Source of the DNA: Ilyomonas sp965247435
GTDB lineage: Bacteria > Bacteroidota > Bacteroidia > Chitinophagales > Chitinophagaceae
Direction: 5' to 3'
Assembly (NCBI GenBank): GCA_965247435.1
Contig: OZ252019.1
Span: forward strand, 2,852,001-2,916,000
Length of the DNA: 64,000 nucleotides
Shown in pieces: positions 1-9,238 of this stretch (the stretch's first letter is position 1; each line of letters opens with the position of its first letter). The notes under the pieces are model-generated. The model was not told the DNA's origin, did not search any database, and saw nothing but the letters and a program-made list of their open reading frames with translations. The position numbers and the translations under genes are program-made.

Positions 1-2
1 AT

Positions 3-527
3 ACCGACAGCCCGACTGTAATGAAATTGTGTAAAGAACATTTGCCGCAGGTAACGCTGTTGGAAAGGCCGGAGCATTTACGGGATGGCGCTATTGCCAT
101 GAACGATGTGCTGCTGAATATAATTAACCAGGTGCCTGCAGACTTTTATTTACAGACACACAGCACCAACCCTTTATTAACGCCGGAAACCATTCAGAAA
201 GGCCTCGAAAAATTTATGGATGTGTATCCGATGTACGATTCATTATTCACTGTTACCCGCAGGCAGGTACGCTTTTGGGATGCGCTTGCACGCCCGGTCA
301 ACCACAATCAGAATATTTTATTGCGTACGCAGGACCTGCCACCGGTGTATGAAGAAAACTCCTGTATGTATCTTTTTTCCAAAGAAATTATAGAGCGCAG
401 GCATAACCGTGTTGGCGACCGGCCTTACCTGTTTGAAATGGCAGAAACAGAAGCGCAGGATATTGATGTGGAATTGAATTTTTTAGTAGCAGAGTTCTTA
501 TATAAACACACGAGAGGAATACATTGA
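3..527 (+). CDS. CMP-sugar cytidylyltransferase (NeuA/KdsB-like), 5' end outside window
   Basis: The reading frame is open from base 3, so the true start lies left of the window and the first ATG at 21 is internal. The visible part carries cytidylyltransferase-family features: a segment with RPEHLRDG, then a FYLQTHSTNPLLTPETI stretch resembling the P/T-rich substrate loop of acylneuraminate cytidylyltransferases, and near the C-terminus an acidic EAQDIDVELNF stretch that matches the family's closing D-x-D/E motif. The family activates an acidic sugar as its CMP derivative in the cytoplasm. The next gene starts 4 bases after the stop, so this is an operon with the dehydrogenases. Substrate (nonulosonate, Kdo or other) cannot be told. 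The N-terminal nucleotide-binding motif is not in the window. Confidence 0.75.
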   Translation, partial: TDSPTVMKLCKEHLPQVTLLERPEHLRDGAIAMNDVLLNIINQVPADFYLQTHSTNPLLTPETIQKGLEKFMDVYPMYDSLFTVTRRQVRFWDALARPVNHNQNILLRTQDLPPVYEENSCMYLFSKEIIERRHNRVGDRPYLFEMAETEAQDIDVELNFLVAEFLYKHTRGIH

Positions 528-531
528 TGAT

Positions 532-1464
532 ATGCAAGTACTGGTAACCTGCCCGCCTATGCGGCGCGCCATACACGAGTTTGAACCGCTGTTCGAAGCA
601 AAAGGCTTATCGCTTGTGCTACCGGATATGATACAGGTAATGCCCGTTGAAGAGCTGGTAAAAATAATGCCCACTGTAGATGCATGGATAATAGGCGATG
701 ACCCGGCAACCGCGGAAGTGTTTGCCGCCGGCAAAAACGGGAAGCTGAAAGCGGCCGTTAAATGGGGCGTGGGTACCGATAATGTTGACTTTGCCGCAGC
801 TAAAGAATTAGGCATTCCGATATCAAATACGCCCGCCATGTTTGGTGAGGAAGTATCGGATATAGCACTGGCTTATGTACTGGCATTGGCAAGGCAAACA
901 CATCAGATAGATAAAAAAGTACACAGCGGCACCTGGTATAAACCGCCGGGCATTTCTTTATCCGGAAAAAAAGCGGCGTTGGTTGGCTATGGCGATATTG
1001 GAAAAGCAACTGCCCGCAAGCTGAAAGCCTTTAATATCAATGTTTCTGTGTACGATCCTTTTTTAAAAGCGGACGAATTCGTAAGCAACTACACAATTGA
1101 AAGCGATTTATTGACTGCCGCATCAGGCGCAGATTTTTTAATTGTAACCTGTGCATTAACACCTGCAAACAGGCATATAATTAATGAACAGGTACTCGAA
1201 GCATTGGCAGACGAAGCTTATGTGGTTAATGTTTCGCGTGGGCCGCTTGTTGATGAAGGAGCGCTTGTAAAATGTTTGCAGTCAGGAAAAGTGAAAGGCG
1301 CCGGGCTTGACGTTTTTGAGGTGGAGCCCGTTGAAACGAATAATCCATTATTGCAGTTGGACGGGGTTATTGCAGGTTCGCATAATGGCTCCAATACAAA
1401 AGAAGCAGTGCGGCGGGCCAGTTTAAAAGCAATTGAACTGTTGTTTGGTTTTCTGAACGTCTAA
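532..1464 (+). CDS. D-isomer-specific 2-hydroxyacid dehydrogenase
   Basis: NAD-dependent oxidoreductase of the phosphoglycerate dehydrogenase family, 310 aa, a normal length for the short form. The Rossmann motif GYGDIG lies at about residues 152-157. The catalytic triad is visible as Arg236 (NVSRGPLVDE), Glu265 (VFEVEP) and His284 (GSHNGSNT). The ATG at 532 follows a GAGAGGAA purine stretch and sits 4 bases after the preceding stop. Flanked by a cytidylyltransferase and an SDR, it probably oxidises or reduces an intermediate in building a special acidic sugar rather than serving serine synthesis. That role is inference from context. Confidence 0.82.
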   Translation: MQVLVTCPPMRRAIHEFEPLFEAKGLSLVLPDMIQVMPVEELVKIMPTVDAWIIGDDPATAEVFAAGKNGKLKAAVKWGVGTDNVDFAAAKELGIPISNTPAMFGEEVSDIALAYVLALARQTHQIDKKVHSGTWYKPPGISLSGKKAALVGYGDIGKATARKLKAFNINVSVYDPFLKADEFVSNYTIESDLLTAASGADFLIVTCALTPANRHIINEQVLEALADEAYVVNVSRGPLVDEGALVKCLQSGKVKGAGLDVFEVEPVETNNPLLQLDGVIAGSHNGSNTKEAVRRASLKAIELLFGFLNV

Positions 1465-1476
1465 ATATCTGTATCT

Positions 1477-2208
1477 ATGAAAACAGCTTTTATAACCGGT
1501 ATCAAAGGCGGCATCGGAACACTGCTGGCAAAAAGTTTTTCCGAAGCAGGCTACTATGTAATTGGTCAGGATAAAAAAGGCGGCGATGCAGCGTATTGTG
1601 ATAAATATTATTCTTTCGATCTCTTCGATTTTGCGGAGCAGGAAGAATTACGGGCACATTATCAGCAATTGTGGAAACAGGAAATTCCGAAGCTGGATGT
1701 GCTGATAAATAATGCAGCTACGCAGGTGTTAGGTAATCTTAAAGAGTACACAAAAGCATCCTGGAACGAAAGTTTAGCTGTTAATTTAACGGCGCCATTC
1801 TTATTAATACAAAGCTTTTATGATGAGCTGGTACAAAGCCGTGGTACGGTTATCAATATTGCCAGTATTCATCACCAGCTTACCAAGCAACGCTTTTTTG
1901 CTTATGCTACTACCAAAAGTGCCCTTATTGGCCTTACCAAATCGCTGGCGGTAGATGTGCAGGGAAAATTCAGGATAAATGCAATTAGTCCGGCAGCCAT
2001 TGACACGCCAATGCTGCACGATGGCTTTAACAACGATGAAAAGAAAGTAGCTGAGCTAAACGCGCTTCATCCATTGCGACGCATAGGCAAACCACAGGAA
2101 GTAGCAAAATTGGCACTTTTGTTAGCCGAAGATGAATTAGGTTTTATCAATGGCGCTAATCTTCAAATAGATGGCGGCATCAGTAATGTTTTGAAAGACC
2201 TCGATTAA
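1477..2208 (+). CDS. SDR family NAD(P)-dependent oxidoreductase
   Basis: Classical short-chain dehydrogenase of 243 aa. The cofactor motif TGIKGGIG is at residues 7-14, the NNAA motif at 78-81, and the catalytic residues are Ser130, Tyr143 and Lys147 in a YATTK motif. The C-terminus GFINGANLQIDGGIS is typical of FabG-like members. It starts 12 bases after the hydroxyacid dehydrogenase and is presumably co-transcribed. Substrate is unknown; the neighbours suggest a sugar or sugar-acid intermediate for polysaccharide assembly. Confidence 0.85.
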   Translation: MKTAFITGIKGGIGTLLAKSFSEAGYYVIGQDKKGGDAAYCDKYYSFDLFDFAEQEELRAHYQQLWKQEIPKLDVLINNAATQVLGNLKEYTKASWNESLAVNLTAPFLLIQSFYDELVQSRGTVINIASIHHQLTKQRFFAYATTKSALIGLTKSLAVDVQGKFRINAISPAAIDTPMLHDGFNNDEKKVAELNALHPLRRIGKPQEVAKLALLLAEDELGFINGANLQIDGGISNVLKDLD

Positions 2209-2258
2209 GCAGGAAATAACGTGCTTATAGCCTGCAGATATGCTAAACGACAAACACC

Positions 2259-3065
2259 ATGAGTAACTTATCAGCCGATATTAGCTGGTTTTTAAAACAT
2301 AAAAAAGCGGGCATTCCCATTCAGTACAGAAAAGATAAGAACTACATTGACTGGCACTACAATTACCGTCCGCATTTATTGCAATACAGCAATAAACATG
2401 CTGGCGAAGATTGTTTTATAATCGGCAACGGGCCTTCGCTTAACAAAACAAACCTGAGCCTGCTCAATGAATATCACACGTTCGGTCTGAACAAAATTCA
2501 CCTGATATTCGAAAAACATAAGCTGCACCTGAGCTACCATGCCGTTGTAAATTCACTGGTGATAGAACAAATGCAGGAACAGCTTGACAATAATACATTC
2601 GGGTGCCCCAGCTTTGTGTCTTACAAGTCCTCAAAAGGTATTGCTTATAAAAACAAACAAGTGCACAAGCTGCTTACTAACGACCGGTGGTCTTTTTATA
2701 AAACTATACAAAAGCCGATATGCGAAGGCTATACAGTAACCTATGTGGCCATGCAGATAGCGTTTTATATGGGATTTAAAAATATTTTTCTGGTGGGCGT
2801 AGATCACAACTTTCAGCAGGCAGGCAAGCCAAACGAACAGCAGGCTTATAACGGAGACGATGTAAATCATTTTCATCCGGATTATTTTAAAGGCATGCAA
2901 TGGCATTTAGCAGACCTGGAAGGCAATGAAGCTTCTTATGCACTCGCACGGCACCAGTTTCATACAAATGGCAGAAATATTTATGATGCAACGGTAGATG
3001 GAAAGCTCAATATTTTTCCGAAGCTACATTTTTATGAAGCCCTCGAAATAGCGAAGAAAAAGTAA
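2259..3065 (+). CDS. DUF115/MptE-like Rossmann protein, possible sugar transferase
   Basis: A 268-aa cytoplasmic protein. The motif CFIIGNGPSLNKTNLSLL at about residues 48-65 resembles the GNGPSL loop of the DUF115/6-hydroxymethylpterin diphosphokinase-like family, which also includes motility-associated (Maf-type) glycosyltransferases. A later FLVGVDHNF strand fits the same fold. It is 50 bases downstream of the SDR. Maf-type proteins transfer nonulosonic acids from CMP donors, which would agree with the cytidylyltransferase upstream, but this link is inference. No signal peptide or membrane segment is seen. Confidence 0.6.
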   Translation: MSNLSADISWFLKHKKAGIPIQYRKDKNYIDWHYNYRPHLLQYSNKHAGEDCFIIGNGPSLNKTNLSLLNEYHTFGLNKIHLIFEKHKLHLSYHAVVNSLVIEQMQEQLDNNTFGCPSFVSYKSSKGIAYKNKQVHKLLTNDRWSFYKTIQKPICEGYTVTYVAMQIAFYMGFKNIFLVGVDHNFQQAGKPNEQQAYNGDDVNHFHPDYFKGMQWHLADLEGNEASYALARHQFHTNGRNIYDATVDGKLNIFPKLHFYEALEIAKKK

Positions 3066-3190
3066 AAGCAACACGAAAGATTTCGGAAAAAATGTTATGA
3101 ATAATAAACATTAAACATAACCTTTTTTAAAAAATTACCGGGTCTGGAAACGCCATGTATCAAAACGTTCACTGCATTGTTACCTACTTT

Positions 3191-3976
3191 ATGACAATTA
3201 CCGATAATTCAAGTTTTCCAAAAATATCCGTTATCACGCCCTCGTACAATCAGGCACAATTTTTAGAGCAAACCATCCGCTCTGTATTAGATCAGAATTA
3301 TCCCAATCTTGAATATATTATCATAGATGGCGGCAGCACAGATAACTCGGTTAACATTATTAAAAAGTATGAAAGTTCTTTAACTTACTGGATTAGTGAA
3401 AAGGATAACGGGCAGGCAGAAGCTGTAAACAAGGGTTTAAAAAGAGCAACCGGCGATATCATAGCCTGGATAAACAGCGATGATTATTATGAGCAGGAAA
3501 CATTCCGGACAATCAGCGGAATTTTTACAAAAGAAAAAGATACCTGTGTTGTTAACGGTAATTGTATTAAACATTACCTGACGAAGAATAAGCAAATAGT
3601 GGACAAGTCGGGCGCCGTAACTTTTGAAAGGATGCTTCGCTACTGGAAGCGTAACTTTTGTCCGCCACAGCCATCCATTTTTTTTAAACGCTCTGTGTTA
3701 TCGGATGTTGGTTATCTGCAGGAGGAATTAAATTTTGCAATGGATCTTGATTTATGGCTGCGGATTTCAAAGAAATACGCTTTTAAATATATTGACCAAA
3801 CATTTTCTCATTATCTTATTCATGATCTTTCAAAAAGCGGTTCCGGCAATGGCTTTAAAAAGTTTCGGAGTGAGTGGAAAAAAGTTTGTATGCAGTATGT
3901 AAAGAGCGCCACAATCGTTCAAAAAGCATCTTTTTATAAAGATAAATTTTTACATGATTTATTTAAAAGGGCCTGA
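3191..3976 (+). CDS. Family 2 glycosyltransferase
   Basis: GT-A fold glycosyltransferase, about 261 aa. The N-terminus ISVITPSYNQAQFLEQTI is the classical GT2 opening. The acceptor-side IIDGGSTDNS and the nucleotide-sugar/metal motif INSDDYY are present, and a later MDLDLWLRI resembles the catalytic ED-region. I place the start at the ATG at 3191 because homologues begin just before this strand; an ATG at 3155 would add 12 unlikely residues. It transfers a sugar from a nucleotide donor to a growing glycan on the cytoplasmic side. Donor and acceptor are unknown. Confidence 0.85.
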   Translation: MTITDNSSFPKISVITPSYNQAQFLEQTIRSVLDQNYPNLEYIIIDGGSTDNSVNIIKKYESSLTYWISEKDNGQAEAVNKGLKRATGDIIAWINSDDYYEQETFRTISGIFTKEKDTCVVNGNCIKHYLTKNKQIVDKSGAVTFERMLRYWKRNFCPPQPSIFFKRSVLSDVGYLQEELNFAMDLDLWLRISKKYAFKYIDQTFSHYLIHDLSKSGSGNGFKKFRSEWKKVCMQYVKSATIVQKASFYKDKFLHDLFKRA

Positions 3977-4121
3977 CATAAACAGAAAGATTTATACACA
4001 ACAATAAGCGGTTATTTGTTAACTGTACCGACTGCCATTGTAATTATATATGACCTGCCGCACCTTCTGGTATATTAGGTAAAAAGGAACGACAGAACTA
4101 TTTGATATTTAAAACGGATAC

Positions 4122-5048
4122 ATGGAGAATACACCGCTCGTTTCTGTTATTATTCCTTGTTATAATGCCGCCCTATATGTGCAGCAGGCGGTTGATTCTG
4201 CGTTGCGTCAAACCTATACAAACATCGAAGTAATTGTTGTGGATGATGGTTCCGCCGATAATTCGCTGCAGGTATTGCACAACAGTTATGCAGCCGATAA
4301 CAGGGTGAAGATCCTTACCCATGCTAATAACGCCAATTTGGGGGTAAGCAAAACCCGGAAAGCAGGTATTGATGCAGCTATGGGAGCGTATATCGCCTAC
4401 CTGGATGCCGACGATTTGTTTCTGGAAAACAAAATTGAAGCACAGCTAAAAATATTTCAGGAAAACCCGTTGCTGGTGTTAGTACACAGTTCCGTACAAA
4501 TTATTGCGGACAAAGGGAGAACCGGCGTTAAAGAATTCCGGAGGTTTGAGACCGACAAAATTTATTCGTTTTTAAAAACGAATTATCTAAAAAAGAATGA
4601 CATCTGCAATTCGAGTGTTATGGTTCCAAGAAAAATTGTTGCGGAGATTCCAAATTTTTTCGATCAGGTTTATCAGTACGAAGACTGGATAAACTGGATA
4701 CTGATTGCCCAGCAAGGTAATTTTTTCTATATAAACAAACCTTTGGCAGTTTACCGGTATCATCCGCAGTCTTTTACGAGCGATGTGTTGAAGGATAAGC
4801 TAAAAAAAAACTATGCAGCGCTTGAAATGACATTAATCTTATTGAGCCGGGTTTCGGATAAGCAATTGATTCGTACATTAAATGCTAACCTGTATCAGCA
4901 GTTGGAAAAGCTATACGGGCAGTATCAGCCCGAAAAGAATAACAAAAGGCTTACTTTTTATACCGGCTTTTTATATTCGGTAATGAGGCTGCTAAAACCT
5001 AAGCGAAAAAGTAAACCTGTTCCTGATAATGAGGCGCTGATCAACTAA
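4122..5048 (+). CDS. Family 2 glycosyltransferase
   Basis: GT2 enzyme of 308 aa. It opens with VSVIIPCYNAALYVQQAV, followed by VVDDGSADNS and the DxD motif YLDADDLF; the YQYEDWINWI segment is the usual acidic catalytic region. The 145-base gap before it holds no other gene. A basic C-terminal tail (KPKRKSKP) might bind the membrane surface. It is one of two GT2 enzymes in the cluster; the rest are GT4. Specificity cannot be read from sequence. Confidence 0.87.
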   Translation: MENTPLVSVIIPCYNAALYVQQAVDSALRQTYTNIEVIVVDDGSADNSLQVLHNSYAADNRVKILTHANNANLGVSKTRKAGIDAAMGAYIAYLDADDLFLENKIEAQLKIFQENPLLVLVHSSVQIIADKGRTGVKEFRRFETDKIYSFLKTNYLKKNDICNSSVMVPRKIVAEIPNFFDQVYQYEDWINWILIAQQGNFFYINKPLAVYRYHPQSFTSDVLKDKLKKNYAALEMTLILLSRVSDKQLIRTLNANLYQQLEKLYGQYQPEKNNKRLTFYTGFLYSVMRLLKPKRKSKPVPDNEALIN

Positions 5049-5063
5049 TTAATTTAATATACG

Positions 5064-6212
5064 GTGAGTACCATTCTTGTTTATAAAAAAGCCATCTTCA
5101 ATATATCCGAAACATTTGTGTACAGGCAGGTGCTTGCGCTAACGGAGAAGCATAAAGTATATGTAGCCGGCTATAAGATAAATAATAATTTTCCGGCTAC
5201 AGGCTTTACCACTATTCAATTGCGGAAAACCTTATTTAAAAAAGAGTATCACCTGTTAAACAAACTTGCTGGTGTTTTTTTGCTTAAAAAAAAATCACTA
5301 ATTGCTTTTCTGCAGTTATACAGAATTATTAAACAAAAAAAGATAGCGTTTATACATGCGCACTACGGCACAGGCGGCTTAGAGGCATTAAAGGCTGCAA
5401 GGTTTACAAAAACACCGCTTATCGTTTCTTTTCATGGTTATGACGCTTCTTCGAAAATGAAAAATCCGGGATATGTAAAAAGATTACCGGCATTATTTGC
5501 GTACGCTGCGGCAATAGTTGTAAGCAGTACGCACATGATTAAATCATTAGGATTGGATCGTTGGAAAGAGAAAGTTCATTTTGTTCCGTATGGCATAGAT
5601 GCCGGTTTTTTTAAATCGCCACAAAAGTTTGAAAATCAAAATTTAATCTTACTGCATTCCGGCAGGGTAGTAGAAAAAAAAGGCGTTCCTGACCTGATCA
5701 TAGTTTTCAGTCATCTTCTCCGCAAACACAGCAATATTTGCCTGCATATTGTTGGTGATGGCGAAGAACTGGAGCGTTGTAAGCTGCTTGTGCAAGACCT
5801 TTCCATTCCGGAAGAAAAAATAAAATTCCATGGTGCCCAAACGCAGCAAAGTGTGAAAGCGTTTATGGGCAAAGCGGATATATTTATATTGAACAGCCGC
5901 ACGGCAGCCGACGGCAATATGGAAGGATTACCCAATGCAGTATTGGAAGCAATGAGTATGGAAAAAGCAGTAGTATCAACCTTTCACGCAGGCATACCCG
6001 ATGCCATTACAAACGGGTATAACGGATATTTGGTGGAGGAGAATGATAATACCGCGCTGGAATCGGCAATCGAAAAACTTTTGTTGCATGGGGAGGAAAG
6101 AGCGCGCGTGGGTAAGAATGCAAGACAAACAGTTTTAGAAAAGTTTACGGAAGCGGTAATGCAAAAAAAACTTACGGAATTATTTACTAAATTGAATGAT
6201 TTGACCACTTAG
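5064..6212 (+). CDS. Family 4 glycosyltransferase, GTG start
   Basis: GT-B fold enzyme of 382 aa using a GTG start codon at 5064, 15 bases after the preceding stop. Features are the N-terminal acceptor domain with HAHYGTGG, the hinge strand LILLHSGRVVEKKGVPDLI, the HIVGDGEEL loop, and the donor-binding EGLPNAVLEAMSMEKAVVSTFHAGIPDAI segment with the E-x7-E pattern of GT4. The next gene, a sulfotransferase, starts one base after the stop, so the two are almost certainly co-translated and may act on the same residue. Confidence 0.88.
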   Translation: MSTILVYKKAIFNISETFVYRQVLALTEKHKVYVAGYKINNNFPATGFTTIQLRKTLFKKEYHLLNKLAGVFLLKKKSLIAFLQLYRIIKQKKIAFIHAHYGTGGLEALKAARFTKTPLIVSFHGYDASSKMKNPGYVKRLPALFAYAAAIVVSSTHMIKSLGLDRWKEKVHFVPYGIDAGFFKSPQKFENQNLILLHSGRVVEKKGVPDLIIVFSHLLRKHSNICLHIVGDGEELERCKLLVQDLSIPEEKIKFHGAQTQQSVKAFMGKADIFILNSRTAADGNMEGLPNAVLEAMSMEKAVVSTFHAGIPDAITNGYNGYLVEENDNTALESAIEKLLLHGEERARVGKNARQTVLEKFTEAVMQKKLTELFTKLNDLTT

Positions 6213-6213
6213 C

Positions 6214-7062
6214 ATGAATAAGAAACGCAGCATCGCTGAATTAGCCGGCCAGTTAGCACCCCGCTATTTCGGCAAAAGATTAAAAAACCCTGTTTTTATA
6301 GTTGGCTCTGGTCGCAGTGGCACTACTATGCTTACAGAGCTGCTGGAAATGCATCAATCCATTATTTCTTACCCAAACGAAGCAAATGAGTTGTGGCATC
6401 CTGCGCTCTATCCCTATCATAAAAATACTATTGACGTTCCTCCTATATGGATTGACCCGTATAAATTTAGTAGTGAATCAGTAAAATTGTGGCCAACGGA
6501 TTGGGGACTAAAAATCCGTGCTATATTCAGTGCATATCAAATGCTCGTTAACAGGCCTGTTTTTCTTAATAAAACCGTAATGGCCAATTTTATGCTGGAT
6601 AAAGTAATTGCGCTTTTTCCGGAAGCTAAGTTTATTTATATCGTTAGAAACGGGTTATCTGTCGCCTTGTCTTATCAGAAAAAAGAAATTGAGAAATATA
6701 AATTTTCAAGGTACGACAAGTACAAAAATATCATAGCCGACGAAAAAAAAATAAGGCTACAACATGCTGTTTATTGGAATGAAACCGTAAAACAAGTGGA
6801 GAAAGACAAAAAAGCTCTTTTCAACAAGGCCAATTTTTTAGAATTGAAGTATGAAGACCTGGTAGCAAATCCTTCGGAGGAAGTTGAAAAGCTTTTACAA
6901 TTTATCAATCTTCCGATGGGCACTACAAAAGATTTTCAAGCCATGATCAACACCATCAACGATAGAAATTATAAAGCCCTAAAAGAGTTGGATGATACAG
7001 AAAGACAAAGTTTAGGGGCTGCAATGACAGAAGGTTTATTTTTAAAAGGCTATGCTAATTAA
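6214..7062 (+). CDS. Sulfotransferase family protein (1 of 6)
   Basis: A 282-aa soluble protein. The 5'-phosphosulfate-binding loop is GSGRSGTT at residues 31-38, and the 3'-phosphate-binding region is FIYIVRNGLSVALSYQ about 110 residues later. This pattern fits PAPS-dependent carbohydrate sulfotransferases, which move sulfate from PAPS to a hydroxyl or amine of a glycan. It begins one base after the stop of a GT4 gene and is followed by another GT4. No membrane anchor is seen, so it should act in the cytoplasm on lipid-linked intermediates. Activity is inferred from motifs only. Confidence 0.8.
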   Translation: MNKKRSIAELAGQLAPRYFGKRLKNPVFIVGSGRSGTTMLTELLEMHQSIISYPNEANELWHPALYPYHKNTIDVPPIWIDPYKFSSESVKLWPTDWGLKIRAIFSAYQMLVNRPVFLNKTVMANFMLDKVIALFPEAKFIYIVRNGLSVALSYQKKEIEKYKFSRYDKYKNIIADEKKIRLQHAVYWNETVKQVEKDKKALFNKANFLELKYEDLVANPSEEVEKLLQFINLPMGTTKDFQAMINTINDRNYKALKELDDTERQSLGAAMTEGLFLKGYAN

Positions 7063-7086
7063 TTACATTTTATAAAGCAGCAGCTA

Positions 7087-8196
7087 TTGAAATTAATCTA
7101 CATTTCGCCAAGTCAGCTACCTTCCAAAGCAGCGCATAGTGTGCATGTGATGAAGATGTGCGAAGCGTTTGCTAAAGAGGGACACAGCATACTATTGATT
7201 AACCCGGTAAAAACAAAACAAGCAATTACCGACCAGAAGCTTTTTAATTTTTACAACGTTCAGCCTCTGTTTACCATCCGGCATTTTAAATACCTAAGTT
7301 TCAGGGGTAATAAAATAATCAACCCGGTAAGAGTAGCTATATGGCTGCTGTTTCAAGACGCCGACATTACAATTAGCCGCGATATTAACGTGGCTATTTA
7401 TGCAGCAGCTTTTGGGAAGAAGGTGATTTATGATGCCCATCACATTTTTGTAAAAAAAGGGTATAACCAAAAACTCCTGCAACATTTTTTCAAGTCCCGT
7501 AATCTTTTAAAATTTACAGTGGTTGCAAATAAAATGAAAGCTGTATTTATGCAAATGGGTGTACCTGCCGCAAAAATAGAAGTCATACGGAATGGAACCA
7601 GTGCCGTTACTACCAAAGAAATAATACCTGCTATAACAGGCAACGACAGATTTAATATTGGTTATATCGGGCATCTATATGCCGGGAAAGGCATGGAAGT
7701 TATCGAAGCCATTGCCCCGCTCCTTTCAGGAACGGTTATACACATTGTTGGCGGATTAGAAACAGATATCGAATACTGGAAAAATAAAATTTTTTCTGAT
7801 AATGTAATCTTTCATGGTTTTATTTCGCAGCAATATTTATCGGCTTACATCAATAGTTTTGATGCCTGTTTATTACCCAACCAGCAACATGTAATTGGCG
7901 TAGGCAAAAAGAAAAATATCGGCGACATCACCTGTCCGCTTAAAATGTTTGATTATATGGCGCACCGCAAGGCTATTGCAGCATCCGACCTTGCTGTGCT
8001 GCGCGAAGTGTTAAATGAGGATACAGCCATTTTTTGCGGAGCAGATAAACCAACCGATTGGGTAAAAGCTATCACGGAATTGCAAAATAATAAAGTACTC
8101 AGAGATACAATAGCAGATAATGCGTATGAGCTGTTTATACACCAATATACCTGGCAAAAACGGGCACAACGGCTGCTTGACGATATAAAAATATAG
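7087..8196 (+). CDS. Family 4 glycosyltransferase, TTG start
   Basis: GT-B enzyme of 369 aa. The start is a TTG at 7087; it places LIYISPSQLPSKAAHSVHV at the very N-terminus, as in homologues that open with a beta-strand and the S/H-rich acceptor loop. NIGYIGHLYAGKGMEVIEAI forms the inter-domain strand and loop, and a CPLKMFDYMAHRKAIAASDL segment replaces the usual E-x7-E with a form common in GT4 enzymes of lipopolysaccharide loci. It lies between two sulfotransferase genes and starts 24 bases after the first. Confidence 0.83.
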   Translation: MKLIYISPSQLPSKAAHSVHVMKMCEAFAKEGHSILLINPVKTKQAITDQKLFNFYNVQPLFTIRHFKYLSFRGNKIINPVRVAIWLLFQDADITISRDINVAIYAAAFGKKVIYDAHHIFVKKGYNQKLLQHFFKSRNLLKFTVVANKMKAVFMQMGVPAAKIEVIRNGTSAVTTKEIIPAITGNDRFNIGYIGHLYAGKGMEVIEAIAPLLSGTVIHIVGGLETDIEYWKNKIFSDNVIFHGFISQQYLSAYINSFDACLLPNQQHVIGVGKKKNIGDITCPLKMFDYMAHRKAIAASDLAVLREVLNEDTAIFCGADKPTDWVKAITELQNNKVLRDTIADNAYELFIHQYTWQKRAQRLLDDIKI

Positions 8197-8200
8197 TGGC

Positions 8201-9100
8201 ATGACTAAACACATATTTATAACGGGGAGCGGACATAGCGGATCTACCCTGGTTGACCTTATATTAGGCGCGCATTCCAAAATATTTTCGATCGGTGAAA
8301 TAAAACAATGGGAAAGATATATCCATGAAAATAAATATTGCAGTTGCGAAAGAGAAGTGGTTAATTGTCCATTCTGGAAAGCAATCAGAGAGCGGTTATT
8401 AGTAAATAATGGCATTGATATATTTACCGCACCGGAAAAATTCCGTTTTTTTATAGATTCAGAACATAATTCTTCTTCCAAGCTACGATACTGGTCGCTA
8501 ATTGCCGCCGCCGCCTGCAGCACCGCCTCCATAAATCTGACTTCGGTGTATAAACAGGAACAACAGATTGCGACTCACATTTATACACTGTACAATTTAG
8601 TGAGCAACACAAGCGGCAAGCCGATAGTCGTAGATTCGTCTAAGAGTCCATTGCTTATGAAATTACTCTGGTTAAAAAAGCCCAAAGACTTTAAAGCCAT
8701 TTATTTGGTAAGAGATGGAAGGGCCGTGCTTAACTCCAATTTGCGGAAAAATAAAAAATTATTATTTGCGGTAAAGGGCTGGATAAAGGGAAACAGGCTT
8801 GTAACGTTCCTTTCCCGCACCATGGGCAGCAATATACTCCTGGTTAGGTATGAAGATATATGCCGGAATCCGGAAAAAGAAATTAAAAGGATCTGTTTAT
8901 TTATAGGTATAGATTTCGAACCGGACATGTTGATGTTCACTGCACGCGAAATACATAATATAGATGGCAACAGGATGCGCTTTTCCAAAGACAATACGAT
9001 ACGGCTGGATGAAAAGTGGCGGCGCGAACTTAATAATGAAGCTTTGAACACATTTAACAAATATGCGAAGAAAGTAAATGAACGCTTTGGTTATGAGTAA
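8201..9100 (+). CDS. Sulfotransferase family protein (2 of 6)
   Basis: A 299-aa protein with the loop GSGHSGST at residues 9-16 and the 3'-phosphate region AIYLVRDGRAVLNSNL near residues 166-181. Arg and Ser of the R-x(7-8)-S signature are present. A cysteine cluster (YCSCEREVVNC) around residues 46-56 is a feature not shared with the neighbouring sulfotransferases. It starts 4 bases after the GT4 stop. Possible role: sulfation of the sugar added by that transferase (inference). Confidence 0.78.
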   Translation: MTKHIFITGSGHSGSTLVDLILGAHSKIFSIGEIKQWERYIHENKYCSCEREVVNCPFWKAIRERLLVNNGIDIFTAPEKFRFFIDSEHNSSSKLRYWSLIAAAACSTASINLTSVYKQEQQIATHIYTLYNLVSNTSGKPIVVDSSKSPLLMKLLWLKKPKDFKAIYLVRDGRAVLNSNLRKNKKLLFAVKGWIKGNRLVTFLSRTMGSNILLVRYEDICRNPEKEIKRICLFIGIDFEPDMLMFTAREIHNIDGNRMRFSKDNTIRLDEKWRRELNNEALNTFNKYAKKVNERFGYE

Positions 9101-9238
9101 GAGCGTATTTTAAATTGTTACAATTTGTCAGATACACCAACTGATGGCCACTGGCCTGATGAAACTTCAGTTGGAATTGCGCTCATGAATAATGATATTG
9201 ATGCTATTACCGATAATTGTAACTGAGCATTAACAGCT

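Noticed and set aside
9101..9223. 41 open codons directly after the sulfotransferase stop, in the same frame
   Set aside because: Could be a readthrough extension, but sulfotransferases of this type end where the stop is, and an open stretch of this length is plausible by chance.
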